Shown here: positions 5,293 to 5,703 of the stretch, in pieces
How positions within the stretch are numbered: the stretch's first letter is position 1
Layout of the letters: every line of letters begins with the position of its first letter
Assembly: GCA_016286075.1 (NCBI GenBank)
Contig: JAEERZ010000153.1
Coordinates: 1-5,703, forward strand
Source: Selenomonadaceae bacterium
GTDB lineage: Bacteria; Bacillota; Negativicutes; Selenomonadales; Selenomonadaceae
DNA: 5,703 nt
Direction: 5' to 3'
Program-made: the position numbers and the translations under genes
Notes under the pieces: generated by a model
Database searches by the model: none
Seen by the model: only the letters and a program-made list of their open reading frames with translations
Told to the model about the DNA's origin: nothing

Positions 5293-5703
5293 TCAAATGT
5301 CAAGTACCATCGCCACTTCGTCACAATTCGGAAACTTCGGGCAGTCGATACAGTCTTTCCAGACCTTCGGCGGAAGTTCCTCCTTCGCGACCTTCCGAAA
5401 TCCCAACGCGGCAAAAAAATCGACCTGATATGTCAATGTGAACGCGCAAGTGACGCCATGCCGCCGCCCCTCCTCGAGAAGCCGCCGAACAATCTCCGCG
5501 CCGACGCCTCGGCGCGTATAGCCTGCCGCCACCGCCATCGTCCGCACCTCGGCAAGCTTGTCCCAAATGAAATGAAGCCCGCCGACGCCGATGACGCGGC
5601 CGTCCTCTTCCGCCACGACCATATCGCGCAACGTCTCATAAAGCGTGTTTCGTGACCGCGCCAGCATTGCGCCTTCCTGCGCGTAGGCGTAATCCATTTG
5701 ATA
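5293..5703 (-). CDS. GNAT N-acetyltransferase, short N-acetylglutamate synthase type (5' end missing)
   Basis: The partial protein resembles the short, single-domain N-acetyltransferases of Firmicutes annotated as N-acetylglutamate synthase (argA-like), which acetylate glutamate with acetyl-CoA as the first step of arginine synthesis. Visible marks are YAQEGAMLARSRNTLYETLRD near the start of the visible part, the acetyl-CoA-binding stretch AVAAGYTRRGVGAEIV, AFTLTYQVDFFAALGFRKV, and the tail KVWKDCIDCPKFPNCDEVAM with a C-x2-C-x5-C cluster. The frame is open to the window edge (Tyr-Gln precede the first visible Met). In relatives about 18-20 residues come before this part, so the ATG at 5697 is probably internal and the gene starts outside. 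The arginine role is inferred from family resemblance; no arginine genes are visible here. Confidence 0.8.
   Translation of the reverse strand, partial: YQMDYAYAQEGAMLARSRNTLYETLRDMVVAEEDGRVIGVGGLHFIWDKLAEVRTMAVAAGYTRRGVGAEIVRRLLEEGRRHGVTCAFTLTYQVDFFAALGFRKVAKEELPPKVWKDCIDCPKFPNCDEVAMVLDI

Noticed and set aside
5090..5296. Longer ATPase reading frame starting at 5296, or at 5146 (MGIHLLILLAYLNERRK)
   Set aside because: The added part is translated from the terminator and promoter, lacks ABC homology, and neither start has a ribosome binding site that I can see.

Overview
The window holds one minus-strand gene cluster that reads from about 5.1 kb down to position 52. It is preceded by the 3' part of an unrelated acetyltransferase gene, also on the minus strand. 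The cluster encodes a FecCD/BtuCD-type ABC importer (ATPase, then permease), an ExbB-ExbD-TonB energy-coupling set, and CbiZ, the amidohydrolase that removes the lower-ligand arm of adenosylcobinamide. TonB and ExbBD imply an outer membrane. The acetyltransferase, by contrast, is of the short N-acetylglutamate synthase type that I associate with Firmicutes. With the GC-rich coding sequence and strong GGAGG-type ribosome binding sites, this suggests a diderm Firmicute (Negativicutes, Selenomonas-like). That placement is inference; another anaerobic diderm such as a Synergistota member is possible.

Layout from right to left, in the direction of transcription: a GNAT gene cut by the window edge (5293-5703); a strong inverted-repeat terminator right after its stop (5246-5292); a well-formed sigma-70 promoter (-35 TTGACA, 17-nt spacer, -10 TATATT) whose -10 lies inside a palindrome that looks like an operator; the ABC ATPase (4247-5089); the permease (3213-4250); a 162-bp imperfect palindrome with 19-bp terminal inverted repeats, probably a MITE-like insertion (3051-3212); then exbB (2359-3024), exbD (1949-2362), tonB (1170-1952) and cbiZ (52-1173). 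At the left edge is a terminator oriented for plus-strand transcription, which implies a convergent gene just outside the window.

Every gene junction except the one holding the palindrome is a 4-base ATGA or GTGA overlap, so the genes are probably translationally coupled and made together. The likely job is uptake of a corrinoid: an outer-membrane TonB-dependent receptor powered by TonB-ExbBD, then inner-membrane ABC import, then CbiZ conversion of incomplete or foreign cobamides to adenosylcobyric acid for re-assembly. The receptor and the periplasmic binding protein are not in the window. Without CbiZ the transporter could equally be read as an iron-siderophore or heme importer.

Points worth a second look are the MITE-like palindrome inserted exactly behind the permease stop codon, the roughly 130-residue C-terminal extension on CbiZ, the operator-like palindrome over the promoter combined with a leader too short for a cobalamin riboswitch, and the missing binding protein and receptor.
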